64,000 nucleotides of DNA from Rhodocyclaceae bacterium. Lineage in GTDB: Bacteria; Pseudomonadota; Gammaproteobacteria; Burkholderiales; Rhodocyclaceae. Of the stretch, positions 44,461 through 53,867 are shown piece by piece. A model generated the notes under the pieces. That model was not told the DNA's origin. It saw only the letters and a program-made list of their open reading frames with translations, and did no database searches. Each line of letters begins with the position of its first letter. Positions within the stretch are counted from its first letter, which is position 1. The stretch is taken from the NCBI GenBank assembly GCA_013791905.1, contig VMSX01000009.1, forward strand, positions 124,001-188,000, given 5' to 3'. The position numbers and the translations under genes were made by a program.

Positions 44461-47022
44461 TCAGGCCTTGACGACCTTCACCGCACATTTCTTGAAGTCG
44501 GTCTCTTTCGAGATCGGGCAGGTGGCATCGAGGGTCAATTTATTGACCAGCTTGGCCTCGTCGAAGAAGGGCACGAAGATCAGGCCGCGTGGCGGCTTGT
44601 TGCGGCCGCGGGTTTCGATGCGGGCGATCATGTCGCCGCGCCGTGACACGACCTTCACCTCCATGCCGCGCGAGAAACCGCGTGCCTTGGCATCGTCGTG
44701 GTGCATGAAGATCTGCGCCTCGGGTACGGCACGATGCAGTTCGGCGACGCGCCGCGTCATGGTGCCGGTGTGCCAGTGTTCCAGAACGCGACCGGTGCAC
44801 AACCAGAGGTCGTATTCCTTGTCCGGCATTTCCGGCGGGTCCTGGTAGGGCAGCGCAAATATCACCGCCTTGCCGTCCTTGTGGCCATAGAATTTCACGC
44901 CCTCACCGGTCTTGACATAGGAGTCATAGCCTTCGCGGAAGCGCCACAAGGTCTCCTTGCCGTCTACCACCGGCCAGCGGAGGCCGCGCGCCTTGTGATA
45001 AACATCAAACGGTGCCAGGTCATGCGCCTTGCCGCGACCGAACTGGGCATATTCCTCGAACAAACCCTTCTGCACATAATAGCCATAGGCCTTGGATTCG
45101 TCGTTCATGTAGCCTTTGAAGCCGCTGGCGTGGGCGTTGGCTTTCTCCACATCGGCCAGCGGGAACTTGTTGACCACCTTGTTGGCATAGAGAACGTCGT
45201 AAAGCGTCTTGCCCTTGTATTCCGGTTTCTTGGCAAGCAGTTCGGCGGGCCAGACTTCCTCCATCTTGAAGCGCTTGGAAAATTCCATGTACTGCCAGAG
45301 ATCGGATTTCGAATCGCCCGGCGCATTGACCTGCTGGCGCCAGAATTGGGTACGGCGCTCGGCGTTACCGAAAGCACCCTCTTTCTCGACCCACATGGCC
45401 GACGGCAAAATCAGGTCGGCGGCCAGCGCCGAGACCGTCGGGTAGGCGTCGGAAACGACGATGAACGTTACTGGGTTGCGCCAGCCGGGATAGATCTCGT
45501 CATTGACGTTCGGTCCGGCCTGCATGTTGTTGGTGGTGCTGGTCCAGTAACACTTGAGCTTACCGTCCTTCAACGCGCGGCTCTGCGCTACGGCATGCAG
45601 CCCGATCTTGTCGGAGAGCGTGCCATCCGGCAATTGCCAGAGTTCTTCGGTGATTTTGCGGTGCGCGGGATTGGTCACCACCATGTCGGCCGGCAGGCGA
45701 TGGGCGAAGGTGCCCACTTCGCGCGCTGTGCCGCAAGCGGATGGTTGGCCGGTCAGCGAGAAGGGGCCATTGCCTGGTTCGCTGATCTTGCCCGTCAGCA
45801 GATGCACGTTGTAGATCATGTTATTGACCCAGGTGCCGCGCGTGTGCTGATTGAAGCCCATGGTCCAATAGGAGACGATCTTCTGTTTCGGGTCGGCATA
45901 CAGTTCGGCGAGCCGCTTGAGCTTGTCGGCCGGCACGCCCGAGAGTTTCGCCACCTTATCAAGCGTGTATTCCGAAACAAACTTGGCGAACTCCTCGAAG
46001 GTGGAGTCCTTGGCTGCGCCGGTGTTCCCCTTCGGTTTGCCGTCGGCGCCCGGATAGCCATTGCTGGTGGCGTTCTTTTCCAGGGCATGGCCGGGACGCA
46101 GGCCGAAGCCGATGTCGGTCTCGCCCATCTTGAAGTTGACGTTTTTCTTGACGAACTCCTGGTTGACCTTGCCGGTGCTGATGATGTGGTGGCAGATGTA
46201 GTTGAGGATCGCCAGGTCGGTGTTCGGCACGAAAATCATGCCCAGGTCGGCCAGGTCGAAGCTGCGGTGCTCGAAGGTGGATAGCACCATTACCTTGGCA
46301 TCGACGTGCGTCAGCCGCCGGTCGGTGATGCGCGACCAGAGAATCGGGTGCATTTCGGCCATGTTGGCGCCCCACAGCACGAAAGAGTCCGCATGTTCAA
46401 TGTCGTCATAACAACCCATCGGCTCGTCAATGCCGAAGGTGCGCATGAAACCGGCGACGGCGGAGGCCATGCAGTGGCGGGCATTGGGGTCGAGGTTGTT
46501 GGAGCGGAACCCGGCCTTCCACAATTTGGCAGCTGCGTAGCCTTCCCAGATGGTCCATTGTCCGGAGCCGAACATGCCGACGCCAGCCGGGCCGTCAGTC
46601 TTGAGCGTCTCTTTCCATTTCTTGGCCATGACGTCGAAGGCTTCGTCCCATGAGACCTCGACAAAGCTGCCATTCTTGTCGTACTGGCCGCCTTTTTTGC
46701 GCAGAAGCGGCTTTTTCAGGCGGTCGGCGCCATACATGATCTTGGACAGGAAATAGCCCTTGATGCAGTTGAGGCCTCGGTTGACCGGTGAGTCTGGATC
46801 GCCCTGGGTCGCGACGACGCGGCCTTCCTGGGTGCCGACCAGCACGGAGCAACCGGTGCCACAGAAGCGGCACGCCGCCTTGTCCCAGCGGACCACGGTC
46901 GGGTTGGCGCCTGACGCCTCTTTTTTTGCCGCAGCAGCGGTCAGGGGAAGCGAAATACCCGCTGCGGCTGCAGTGGCGGCAACGGCATTGGCCTTGATGA
47001 ACCCACGACGATCCATGTTCAT
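44461..47022 (-). CDS. napA: Periplasmic nitrate reductase catalytic subunit NapA (operon 1)
   Basis: An 853-residue molybdoenzyme that reduces nitrate to nitrite in the periplasm. A Tat signal ([19 protein letters not shown]) is followed by the single 4Fe-4S motif [13 protein letters not shown]...GLNCIKGYF. The Mo-ligand Cys lies in [10 protein letters not shown] near residue 180. NapA-type blocks [33 protein letters not shown] and [17 protein letters not shown] near the C-terminus are intact. Both bis-MGD binding halves are present. It overlaps napD by 4 bases. Confidence 0.97.
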   Translation of the reverse strand: MNMDRRGFIKANAVAATAAAAGISLPLTAAAAKKEASGANPTVVRWDKAACRFCGTGCSVLVGTQEGRVVATQGDPDSPVNRGLNCIKGYFLSKIMYGADRLKKPLLRKKGGQYDKNGSFVEVSWDEAFDVMAKKWKETLKTDGPAGVGMFGSGQWTIWEGYAAAKLWKAGFRSNNLDPNARHCMASAVAGFMRTFGIDEPMGCYDDIEHADSFVLWGANMAEMHPILWSRITDRRLTHVDAKVMVLSTFEHRSFDLADLGMIFVPNTDLAILNYICHHIISTGKVNQEFVKKNVNFKMGETDIGFGLRPGHALEKNATSNGYPGADGKPKGNTGAAKDSTFEEFAKFVSEYTLDKVAKLSGVPADKLKRLAELYADPKQKIVSYWTMGFNQHTRGTWVNNMIYNVHLLTGKISEPGNGPFSLTGQPSACGTAREVGTFAHRLPADMVVTNPAHRKITEELWQLPDGTLSDKIGLHAVAQSRALKDGKLKCYWTSTTNNMQAGPNVNDEIYPGWRNPVTFIVVSDAYPTVSALAADLILPSAMWVEKEGAFGNAERRTQFWRQQVNAPGDSKSDLWQYMEFSKRFKMEEVWPAELLAKKPEYKGKTLYDVLYANKVVNKFPLADVEKANAHASGFKGYMNDESKAYGYYVQKGLFEEYAQFGRGKAHDLAPFDVYHKARGLRWPVVDGKETLWRFREGYDSYVKTGEGVKFYGHKDGKAVIFALPYQDPPEMPDKEYDLWLCTGRVLEHWHTGTMTRRVAELHRAVPEAQIFMHHDDAKARGFSRGMEVKVVSRRGDMIARIETRGRNKPPRGLIFVPFFDEAKLVNKLTLDATCPISKETDFKKCAVKVVKA

Positions 47023-47276
47023 GCTGTCATCTCCTTCATGAGATTCTCATCTGAATATTGATAAACCAAAGCTGCGTCTGAAATGCAATCAATCAAATGC
47101 ACCTTGAGCAGGGAATCTTCGACGCTGTAACCGGCGCCATCCTCCAGCGTCAGGACGATGCGTCCACCATCTTCCTCGGCGGCGTGGATTTCCACGCCGG
47201 CAATGTTGCGTAGAGCGGCCAGAGCCTCGGGAAACCGCGCGGGCAGAGCCCGCACGAGCACGCCAGTAATATTCAT
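47019..47276 (-). CDS. napD: NapD chaperone (operon 1)
   Basis: An 85-residue cytoplasmic chaperone that binds the Tat signal of NapA and prevents export before cofactor loading. The ferredoxin-like fold pattern is visible: [39 protein letters not shown] and a late [11 protein letters not shown]. It overlaps both napF and napA by 4 bases, so translation is coupled. Confidence 0.92.
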   Translation of the reverse strand: MNITGVLVRALPARFPEALAALRNIAGVEIHAAEEDGGRIVLTLEDGAGYSVEDSLLKVHLIDCISDAALVYQYSDENLMKEMTA

Positions 47277-47788
47277 TTCATTACCTCATGATTTTCAGCC
47301 GAGATGCGCACTGCGTGATTCGGACACGGCGCAACGCAGGCGCCACATCCGGTACATATCGACAGGTCAACCGCGGGGCGGGCGGCTTGTCCCACTTGTG
47401 GGTGAAAACGAATCGCCCCCGCTTCGCAGATGTCGCCGCAGGTACGGCAAACCACACCAGCCCATGCGAGACAAGTTTCGCTGATGACGGCCACGTTTTG
47501 CCATGCCACGCCACCAGGCTGATCCTGCAGGGCTTTGGGTGTGCAGGCATCCACACACTCGTGGCAGAAGGTGCATTCATGTTCACCGCGCAAGAAATCG
47601 ATTTCCGGAAATCCGCCATCGCCGCGCATCACGATACCCGTGGGGCAAACGTCGATGCAGGCATTGCAGCGCGTACATGCGGCCAGGAAACCGGTTTCGG
47701 GCTGTGCCCAAGGTGGCCGCAAGAATTGCCGTGCTGAAGCCTTGGCGCGGAAGAAGCCGCGACGTGACAAATTAACGGAAGCCTCCAC
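47273..47788 (-). CDS. napF: Ferredoxin-type protein NapF
   Basis: A 171-residue iron-sulfur protein, first gene of operon 1. An RR-containing N-terminus (SRRGFFRAKASARQFLRPPW) is followed by 4Fe-4S motifs CTRCNACIDVCP, CTFCHECVDACT and CTGCGACVAPCP, plus additional Cys in CLAWAGVVCRTCGDICEA. NapF is cytoplasmic in well-studied bacteria and helps mature NapA. The start is GTG at 47788. It lies 72 bases from the centre of an upstream FNR-type site. Confidence 0.92.
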   Translation of the reverse strand: MEASVNLSRRGFFRAKASARQFLRPPWAQPETGFLAACTRCNACIDVCPTGIVMRGDGGFPEIDFLRGEHECTFCHECVDACTPKALQDQPGGVAWQNVAVISETCLAWAGVVCRTCGDICEAGAIRFHPQVGQAARPAVDLSICTGCGACVAPCPNHAVRISAENHEVMK

Positions 47789-47825
47789 TAGATCGCTTCG
47801 CCTTTTTTCGAAAAATGATCATTAA

Positions 47826-47867
47826 ATATTACGCAATAGCGACAGCAGAGACATTGATTGAAGTCAA
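47826..47867 (-). promoter_or_regulatory. FNR-type site and promoter of nap operon 1
   Basis: TTGATTGAAGTCAA at 47854-47867 matches the FNR/ANR consensus TTGATNNNNATCAA in 9 of 10 fixed bases. On the minus strand a TAATAT -10 box is at 47826-47831. This places the site centre about 41.5 bases upstream of the predicted start point (about 47819), the classic class II activator position. Confidence 0.75.
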
Positions 47868-48063
47868 TTGTTTTTCACTCTGTTGCTCTTGACCGGGCCG
47901 GGCTATGTTTCGGGAGGAAACCCATTCTGAACTACTGAATAAGATTCCTGATTCCTTGAAGCTGTGCAGCTCTGGTCGGGAAAGAGAAAGCAAAACCCGC
48001 TTGCCACTGCGAGGATTTTGACCAGCAGTCAATCCCGAGCAGCAAACTCAACATTCAAATTGC

Positions 48064-48105
48064 TTGATGGTCGTCAATTCAATAAAAATAGGGAGAATCT
48101 ACGAT
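48064..48105 (+). promoter_or_regulatory. FNR-type site and promoter of nap operon 2
   Basis: TTGATGGTCGTCAA at 48064-48077 has the same half-sites (TTGAT, GTCAA) as the operon 1 site. A TACGAT -10 candidate at 48100-48105 would give a start near 48112, again about 41.5 bases from the site centre. The napD2 ATG follows about 26 bases later. Confidence 0.7.
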
Positions 48106-48137
48106 GTATCGATCCAATAGTTTTTTAGGTTAACGAT

Positions 48138-48398
48138 ATGAATATTTCAAGCGTCATTGTCATTCCCCATCCCGACCAAATTGAGCCGGTGCAGCGCTTG
48201 CTGCGTGAAGTCGAAGGTGTCGAGGTGCATGCGGTTTCACCGGAGGGCAAGATCGTCGTCACGCTGGAAGCGGAGGACGATCGTGCGACATCCCATATTT
48301 TCAATTTCGTCAGCCATATGGACGGCGTGCTGTCGGCGGCGATGGTCTATCACCAAAACGAACCTAATCCAGAAGCACTCATTTCTTTAGAGGCTTAG
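48138..48398 (+). CDS. napD: NapD chaperone (operon 2)
   Basis: An 86-residue NapD paralogue (ISSVIVIPHPDQIEPVQRLL, GVEVHAVSPEGKIVVTLEAE, GVLSAAMVYHQNE) that would bind the NapA2 signal peptide. It is the first gene of the + strand operon, which has no napF. It differs substantially from the operon 1 copy, so each chaperone may be matched to its own NapA. Confidence 0.9.
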   Translation: MNISSVIVIPHPDQIEPVQRLLREVEGVEVHAVSPEGKIVVTLEAEDDRATSHIFNFVSHMDGVLSAAMVYHQNEPNPEALISLEA

Positions 48399-48444
48399 CC
48401 GTCAGGCGATGCCGCAACCATGATTAACGAGAGGGAGGTTGGCT

Positions 48445-51009
48445 ATGAAACTGACACGGCGTGAATTCATCAAGACAAACGCGGTTGCTGCTGCTGTCGG
48501 CGTGGCGGGCATGTCCATTCCCGGCGCCCAGGTCTTAGCTCAGGCGGGGGGTGGTGACGGCGTGCGCTGGGACAAGGGCGTGTGTCGTTACTGCGCGGTT
48601 GGTTGCGGTGTGCTGGTCGGCGTCAAGGATGGGCGCATCGTCGCCACCCAGGGTGACCCCGATGCGCCGGTGAATAGCGGCCTGAGCTGCGTCAAGGGCT
48701 ACTTCCTGGCGAAAATGTTGTATGGCAAGGATCGCCTGACCCAGCCCTTGCTGCGCAAGAAGGACGGCAAATTCGACAAGAACGGCGAGTTTGTTCCCGT
48801 GTCCTGGACTGAAGCCTTCGACATCATGGCCGAGAAGGTCAAGGCGACGATGAAGAACCCCGACCAGGGTCCTTTCGGCGTTTCGATGTTCGGCTCCGGT
48901 CAATGGACGATCTGGGAGGGTTATGCCGCCAACAAGCTGATGAAGGCTGGTTTCCGCTCCAACAGTCTTGACCCCAACGCGCGCCACTGCATGGCTTCGG
49001 CGGTAACCGGCTTCATGCGCACCTTCGGCGCCGACGAGCCGATGGGCTGCTACGACGACATCGAGCATGCCGATGCCTTCGTGCTGTGGGGGGCGAACAT
49101 GGCCGAGATGCACCCGATCCTCTGGTCACGCATCACCAACCGCCGCCTCACCGCCAAGCACGCCAGGATCAACGTGCTATCAACCTTCGGTAACCGTTCC
49201 TGCGAGCTGGCTGATAGCGAGCTGATCTTCAAGCCGCAGTCCGATCTGGCGATCATGAACTACATCTGCAACTACATCATCCAGAACGGCAAGGTCAACA
49301 AGGACTTCGTCGCCAAGCACGTTAATTTCCGCAAGGGCGTGACCGACATCGGCTACGGTCTGCGGCCCAATCATCCGCTGGAGCAGGTCGCCGGCAACAA
49401 CGGCTATGCGGGGCCCGTGGGTGCGGACGGCAAGCCCACGGTCAAGGGCAACCCCAACAACTCGTCGTCCATTACTTTCGACGATTTTGCCAAATTCGTC
49501 TCCGAATACACGCTCGACAAGGCACACGAAATCTCCGGCGTGCCCAAGGACAAGCTCGTGGCGCTGGCCAAGGTCTATGCCGATCCCAAGACCAGGGTCA
49601 CCTCGTTCTGGTGCATGGGCTTCAATCAGCACACGCGCGGCACTTGGGTCAACAACATGATCTACAACGTGCATCTGCTGGTCGGCAAGATCTCCGAGCC
49701 GGGCAACAGCCCCTTCTCGCTGACCGGCCAGCCCACGGCCTGCGGCACGGCGCGCGAAGTGGGCACTTTCGCCCACCGTCTGCCCGCCGACATGGTTGTC
49801 ACGAATCCCAAGCATCGGGAAAAGGCGGAACATATCTGGAAATTGCCGGCCGGCACCATTTCCGAGCGCGTCGGCTACCACGCCGTGCTGCAAAGTCGCA
49901 TGCTCAAGGATGGCAAGATCGGTTTCTACTGGACCAGCACCACCAACAACATGCAGGCTGGTCCGAACATCAATGAGGAGATGCTCCCCGGCTGGCGCAA
50001 TCCCAAGGCCTTCGTCGTCGTTTCCGATATCTATCCGACGGTCTCCGCGATGTCCGCCGACCTGATCCTGCCCTGCGCCTCATGGATGGAGAAAGAAGGC
50101 GCCTTCGGCAACGCCGAGCGGCGCGGCCAGTTCTGGCGCCAGCAGGTCAAGGCGCCGGGGGATAGCATGTCCGATCTGTGGCAGTACATGGAATTCTCGA
50201 AGCGCTTCAAGACCGACGAAGTCTGGCCGGCCGAGTTGCTCGACAAGAACCCGCAGTACAAGGACAAAACGCTCTACGAAGTGCTCTACACCAATGGCGA
50301 GAGCAATAAATTCGGCAAGGACGAGGCCGCCAGGGTCAATGCACACGCCTGGGCGGGTTACACCAACGATGAAACCGAGTTTTTCGGTTACTACGTGCAA
50401 AAGGGCCTGTTCGAGGAATACCGCAAATTTGGTTTGGGCGAGGCCAAGGATCTTGGCGAGTTCGATCACTACCACAGGGTGCGCGGCTTGCGCTGGCCGG
50501 TGGTGAATGGCAAGGAAACCCTCTGGCGCTATCGCGAGGGCTTTGACCCCTACATCAAGGTAGGTGAGACGCTGAAGTTCTACGGCAAGCCGGACGGCAA
50601 GGCAGATATTTACGCGCTGCCCTATCAGCCCGCCGCCGAGGTACCGGACAAGGAGTTTGATCTGTGGCTGTGTACTGGTCGCGTGCTGGAGCACTGGCAC
50701 ACCGGTTCGATGACGCGGCGTGTCCCGGAGCTCTACAAGGCCTTCCCGGATGCGGTGGTCTGGATGCACCCGAAGGACGCCGAAAAGCGCGGCATCAAGC
50801 GCAACGACATCGTCAAGGTAGCCACGCGGCGTGGTGTGATCGAATTGCGCGCCGAGACCAAGGGCCGTAACAGGATGCCCGAAGGGACGATCTTCATTCC
50901 CTTCTTCGATGAACATCGCCTGGTCAACAAACTCATCCTGGATGCCACCTGCCCGATCTCGAAAGAGACGGACTTCAAGAAGAACGCAGCCAAGATGTGG
51001 AAGGTTTGA
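48445..51009 (+). CDS. napA: Periplasmic nitrate reductase catalytic subunit NapA (operon 2)
   Basis: A second complete NapA of about 854 residues. The Tat signal ([20 protein letters not shown]), 4Fe-4S motif [13 protein letters not shown]...GLSCVKGYF, Mo-ligand Cys in [10 protein letters not shown] and C-terminal [17 protein letters not shown] are all intact. ATG at 48445 has GGGAGG 6 bases upstream; the TTG two codons earlier is less likely. It is closely related to NapA1 along its whole length but differs throughout, for instance by a larger insert near residue 330 ([19 protein letters not shown]). The duplication therefore looks old rather than recent. Confidence 0.96.
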   Translation: MKLTRREFIKTNAVAAAVGVAGMSIPGAQVLAQAGGGDGVRWDKGVCRYCAVGCGVLVGVKDGRIVATQGDPDAPVNSGLSCVKGYFLAKMLYGKDRLTQPLLRKKDGKFDKNGEFVPVSWTEAFDIMAEKVKATMKNPDQGPFGVSMFGSGQWTIWEGYAANKLMKAGFRSNSLDPNARHCMASAVTGFMRTFGADEPMGCYDDIEHADAFVLWGANMAEMHPILWSRITNRRLTAKHARINVLSTFGNRSCELADSELIFKPQSDLAIMNYICNYIIQNGKVNKDFVAKHVNFRKGVTDIGYGLRPNHPLEQVAGNNGYAGPVGADGKPTVKGNPNNSSSITFDDFAKFVSEYTLDKAHEISGVPKDKLVALAKVYADPKTRVTSFWCMGFNQHTRGTWVNNMIYNVHLLVGKISEPGNSPFSLTGQPTACGTAREVGTFAHRLPADMVVTNPKHREKAEHIWKLPAGTISERVGYHAVLQSRMLKDGKIGFYWTSTTNNMQAGPNINEEMLPGWRNPKAFVVVSDIYPTVSAMSADLILPCASWMEKEGAFGNAERRGQFWRQQVKAPGDSMSDLWQYMEFSKRFKTDEVWPAELLDKNPQYKDKTLYEVLYTNGESNKFGKDEAARVNAHAWAGYTNDETEFFGYYVQKGLFEEYRKFGLGEAKDLGEFDHYHRVRGLRWPVVNGKETLWRYREGFDPYIKVGETLKFYGKPDGKADIYALPYQPAAEVPDKEFDLWLCTGRVLEHWHTGSMTRRVPELYKAFPDAVVWMHPKDAEKRGIKRNDIVKVATRRGVIELRAETKGRNRMPEGTIFIPFFDEHRLVNKLILDATCPISKETDFKKNAAKMWKV

Positions 51010-51071
51010 CGTCATCATCAACCTATGAATGCGGGAGGCGCATCAGGGGGTGCGCTTCCCTTGGCTAGATC

Positions 51072-51944
51072 ATGGACCAGGAAAGCAAACCCAAACCTGC
51101 GGGATCAAACGCAGCCCGGCGCCAGTTCCTCGCCGATACCGCGCGCATGGCGTGCGGCGTCGGTCTCTTGGGGCTTGGACTCGGGTTTTATGCGCGTCAA
51201 GCCACGGCGCTGCCCCCGGTCGCCTTGCGCCCCCCCGGCGCTTTGCCGGAAGCCGAGTTCTCCGCCGCCTGCATCCGCTGCGGCATGTGCGTGCGCGATT
51301 GCCCTTTCAACATGCTCCATTTGGCGAAGGCAGGCGAGCCAATGTCGATCGGTACGCCTTATTTCATTGCCCGCCAGGCGCCTTGTGAAATGTGCGAGGA
51401 CATTCCGTGCTTAAAAGCCTGTCCGACCGGCGCACTGGATCATTCGCTCACCGACATCGCCAAGGCGAAGATGGGTTTGGCCGTGTTGGTGGACCAGGAA
51501 ATTTGCCTGAATTTTCTTGGCCTGCGTTGCGACATCTGTTACCGCGTTTGTCCGCTGCTCGACAAGGCGATAACGCTCGCGCCTCAGCCCAATCCGCGCA
51601 CCGGTACCCACACGTTGTTCATCCCGGTGGTGCATTCGAATCACTGCACGGGGTGCGGACTTTGCGAGAAGGCCTGCCCCACGGAAATCGCCGCGATCAA
51701 GGTATTTCCGCTCTACATGGCCAAAGGCCAGCTCTCGGCGCATTACCGGCTCGGCTGGGTCGAGAAGGAAAAGGCGGGCGGCTCGCTCGTGACACCGGAT
51801 ATCCAGCACCAGTACCACCTGCCCGAAGGTCTGCGCTATGAGTATGCGCCCGGCAAAGGCCTATCCACAGTGCCGCAAGGCGAAGTGCCGCCAGCTCCCG
51901 CCGCCCCCGTCATCCCCAAAGCCATTCAGGGGAATAAATTATGA
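51072..51944 (+). CDS. napG: Ferredoxin-type protein NapG (operon 2)
   Basis: A 290-residue NapG with a Tat-like N-terminus (ARRQFLADTARMACGVGLLG). Its four 4Fe-4S motifs are [35 protein letters not shown] and CTGCGLCEKACP. It is about 23 residues longer than the operon 1 copy, mainly at the C-terminus (Pro/Ala-rich). It overlaps napH2 by 4 bases. Confidence 0.94.
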   Translation: MDQESKPKPAGSNAARRQFLADTARMACGVGLLGLGLGFYARQATALPPVALRPPGALPEAEFSAACIRCGMCVRDCPFNMLHLAKAGEPMSIGTPYFIARQAPCEMCEDIPCLKACPTGALDHSLTDIAKAKMGLAVLVDQEICLNFLGLRCDICYRVCPLLDKAITLAPQPNPRTGTHTLFIPVVHSNHCTGCGLCEKACPTEIAAIKVFPLYMAKGQLSAHYRLGWVEKEKAGGSLVTPDIQHQYHLPEGLRYEYAPGKGLSTVPQGEVPPAPAAPVIPKAIQGNKL

Positions 51945-52825
51945 ACGCAACTCCCCTGCGTCCGGGTGCTGCGGTCATTGCCGAGAGGGGCTGGTTTGCC
52001 GCGCACAAATGGCTGATCCTGCGCCGGGCGAGCCAGATCGGCATCTTGTTGCTGTTCCTGGTCGGTCCATGGTTCTCGCTGTGGATCGTCAAGGGCAATC
52101 TCAATTACAGCTACACGCTGGACATCTTGCCGCTGACCGACCCCTATCTGCTCCTGCAAATGCTGGCGGCGGGTCACACACCGGAAAAGCTGGCGTGGAT
52201 AGGTGTCGCGATCGTGGTGATTTTCTATTTCCTGCTGGGCGGACGCACCTACTGCTCATGGGTCTGCCCAGTCAATCCGGTGTCGGACGGCGCCAACTGG
52301 CTGCGTACCCGACTCGGACTGAAGGGCGGCGCACACCTGTCGCGGTCGACACGCTACTGGATTCTCGCCATGACTCTGATCGTTGCCGCCATAACCGGCA
52401 CGATCGCCTGGGAGATGGTCAATCCGGTAGCGATGACGCATCGCGGGCTTATTTACGGTATGGGCTTTGCATGGGTAGTGCTGCTCGCGATATTCCTGTT
52501 CGATTTGTTAGTCATGCGCCAGGGGTGGTGCGGCCATCTATGTCCGGTGGGCGCCTTCTACAGCTTGATCGGCAAACTGGCGGTCCTGCGGGTGCGATTG
52601 CCCGCGCGCGACGCTTGCGACGACTGCCTGGACTGTTTTGCAGTTTGCCCGGAGCAACAGGTGATCCGACCAGCCCTGAAAGCAATCAATGGCACGCCGC
52701 CGGTCATTCTGGAGGCGAACTGCACGAACTGCGGGCGCTGTATTGATGTGTGTGCAAAGAGTGTTTTCGTCTTTGGTAGCCGCTTCGGCGGCAAAATGAG
52801 CGAGCCTGTGCCGTCCAGCAAATAG
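51941..52825 (+). CDS. napH: Quinol dehydrogenase membrane component NapH (operon 2)
   Basis: A 294-residue NapH with four helices, CxxxCP motifs (YCSWVCPVNP, WCGHLCPVGA) and C-terminal clusters CDDCLDCFAVCP and CTNCGRCIDVCA. As operon 2 has no intact napC, NapGH is its only encoded quinol-oxidising branch, unless NapC from operon 1 serves both. Confidence 0.95.
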   Translation: MNATPLRPGAAVIAERGWFAAHKWLILRRASQIGILLLFLVGPWFSLWIVKGNLNYSYTLDILPLTDPYLLLQMLAAGHTPEKLAWIGVAIVVIFYFLLGGRTYCSWVCPVNPVSDGANWLRTRLGLKGGAHLSRSTRYWILAMTLIVAAITGTIAWEMVNPVAMTHRGLIYGMGFAWVVLLAIFLFDLLVMRQGWCGHLCPVGAFYSLIGKLAVLRVRLPARDACDDCLDCFAVCPEQQVIRPALKAINGTPPVILEANCTNCGRCIDVCAKSVFVFGSRFGGKMSEPVPSSK

Positions 52826-52868
52826 AGTGGGCCGTGTAATTCTTTTTCTGAAGGGAATGGAGATGATC

Positions 52869-53399
52869 ATGAAGAAAACTATCACGATGGTTGCTATGTC
52901 ACTTGCCGCTGCACTGTTATTTGGCGCTACCCAACTACATGCGCAGCAACTGGACGGCGTAAAGTCCATGCGCGGTTCTGGTGTGGCTGCCGACGACAAG
53001 GCTGATGCGCTCAAGCTGTATGGTGGCGCCAATCCCGGCCAGCAACGAGCCCTTTATCGCTCCATCACAGACCAGCCGCCAATGATCTCGCATGCCTTAC
53101 CCGGCTTCGACAAAATCACACTCACTGAAAACCAGTGCATGATCTGCCACAGCGTCGAGAATTACGAAAAAAGAGCAACGCTCAAGTTCGGCGATAGCCA
53201 AATAAATTTGGTCGACATCCGGAAAAAAGCGAGCAAGGTCAGCGATAGTCACATGACACAGGTCAGCGTTCCTGGCGGCGGCAAGAAAAATGTGTTGGAC
53301 ATGGCGCGCTGGCAGTGCGATAGCTGCCACGTGCCGCAAGTCGATGCCAATCCGCTGGTCGACACAACCTTCAAAGGGGGGCGCATCGCCAAGCAATGA
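52869..53399 (+). CDS. napB: Periplasmic dihaem cytochrome c NapB (operon 2)
   Basis: A NapB of about 176 residues. The signal peptide TMVAMSLAAALLFGATQLHA begins at the ATG at 52869, preceded by GGAGATGATC. Two haem sites CMICH and CDSCH and the PPMISHALPGF block are present. It is longer than NapB1 by an N-terminal insert and a Lys-rich stretch between the haems. Its stop (TGA) is overlapped by an element A copy. Confidence 0.93.
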   Translation: MKKTITMVAMSLAAALLFGATQLHAQQLDGVKSMRGSGVAADDKADALKLYGGANPGQQRALYRSITDQPPMISHALPGFDKITLTENQCMICHSVENYEKRATLKFGDSQINLVDIRKKASKVSDSHMTQVSVPGGGKKNVLDMARWQCDSCHVPQVDANPLVDTTFKGGRIAKQ

Positions 53400-53422
53400 A
53401 AGTCGGCGCTGGCGAGGTGGCG
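53399..53422 (+). repeat. Element A, short form, at the napB2 stop codon
   Basis: The stop reads TGAAAGTCGGCG, exactly as at the priA stop; the TGA supplies the first A of the element. The right half is slightly diverged (GAGGTGGCG). Confidence 0.78.
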
Positions 53423-53439
53423 CTCGGCTCGGCTGGCGG

Positions 53440-53632
53440 AAAGGCATCCGCGTGAAGGAACTGGCGGCGTTTGGCCATCGAAAACCGCTTCCCGCCAGAA
53501 AGAAATGCGCACCACGGTATTTGCTGATTACATAAACACAGTAGCCGTGGCGCGCGTGAGAGTTGCTTTGACTGTCATGTGCCCAGGGACTGGGCGGTCG
53601 GTGCGGTCAGTGTGATAGCGCTGGCCGGGTAG
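53440..53632 (+). pseudogene. Decayed napC/nirT-like gene behind napB2
   Basis: After napB2 the + strand reads EMRTTVFADYINT (about 53494-53531) in one frame and then, after a shift, GARESCFDCHVPRDW (about 53546-53593) before a stop at 53630. Intact NapC in this window reads EMEKNVYQEYRNT followed by GVRATCPDCHVPKEW. The order, spacing and CxxCH site therefore match the first and second haem regions, with the first haem Cys pair lost. I infer that operon 2 once ended in napC, as operon 1 does, and the copy has decayed. The rest of this 468-bp gap (to 53867) shows no other gene and probably holds the corA promoter. Confidence 0.65.
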
Positions 53633-53867
53633 GAATTGGCACCGTGAAATCATGGCGACCATCGTAGCAAGAACAGGGCAAGACGATAAGGCTATCTATC
53701 TCCGGCGCAGTGACAGGCCTGCGGCGGGCGCTTGTGCAGATAGGTGCGGAATCCAACGAACAGACCTGTATCGGTACGCCTGTTAGCTGGACGGGAACCG
53801 GCGCGATCTTCCGGCGCGGGCGTAGAATCCACCCTTAATATCGGCATGGCGTCCGCCGCTGCGGGCG

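Larger units (their letters stand above)
47789..48137. promoter_or_regulatory. Divergent control region between the two nap operons
   Basis: A 349-bp AT-richer intergenic region separates napF (-) and napD2 (+). Apart from the two FNR-type sites listed separately, I see no conserved NarL heptamer pair with certainty and no gene. Activity of both operons under low oxygen is the simplest inference. Confidence 0.7.

Noticed and set aside
44698-46284. A 528-codon open frame antisense to napA of operon 1
   Set aside because: Shadow frame; the paralogous napA of operon 2 shows similar long antisense frames, as expected from shared codon bias.
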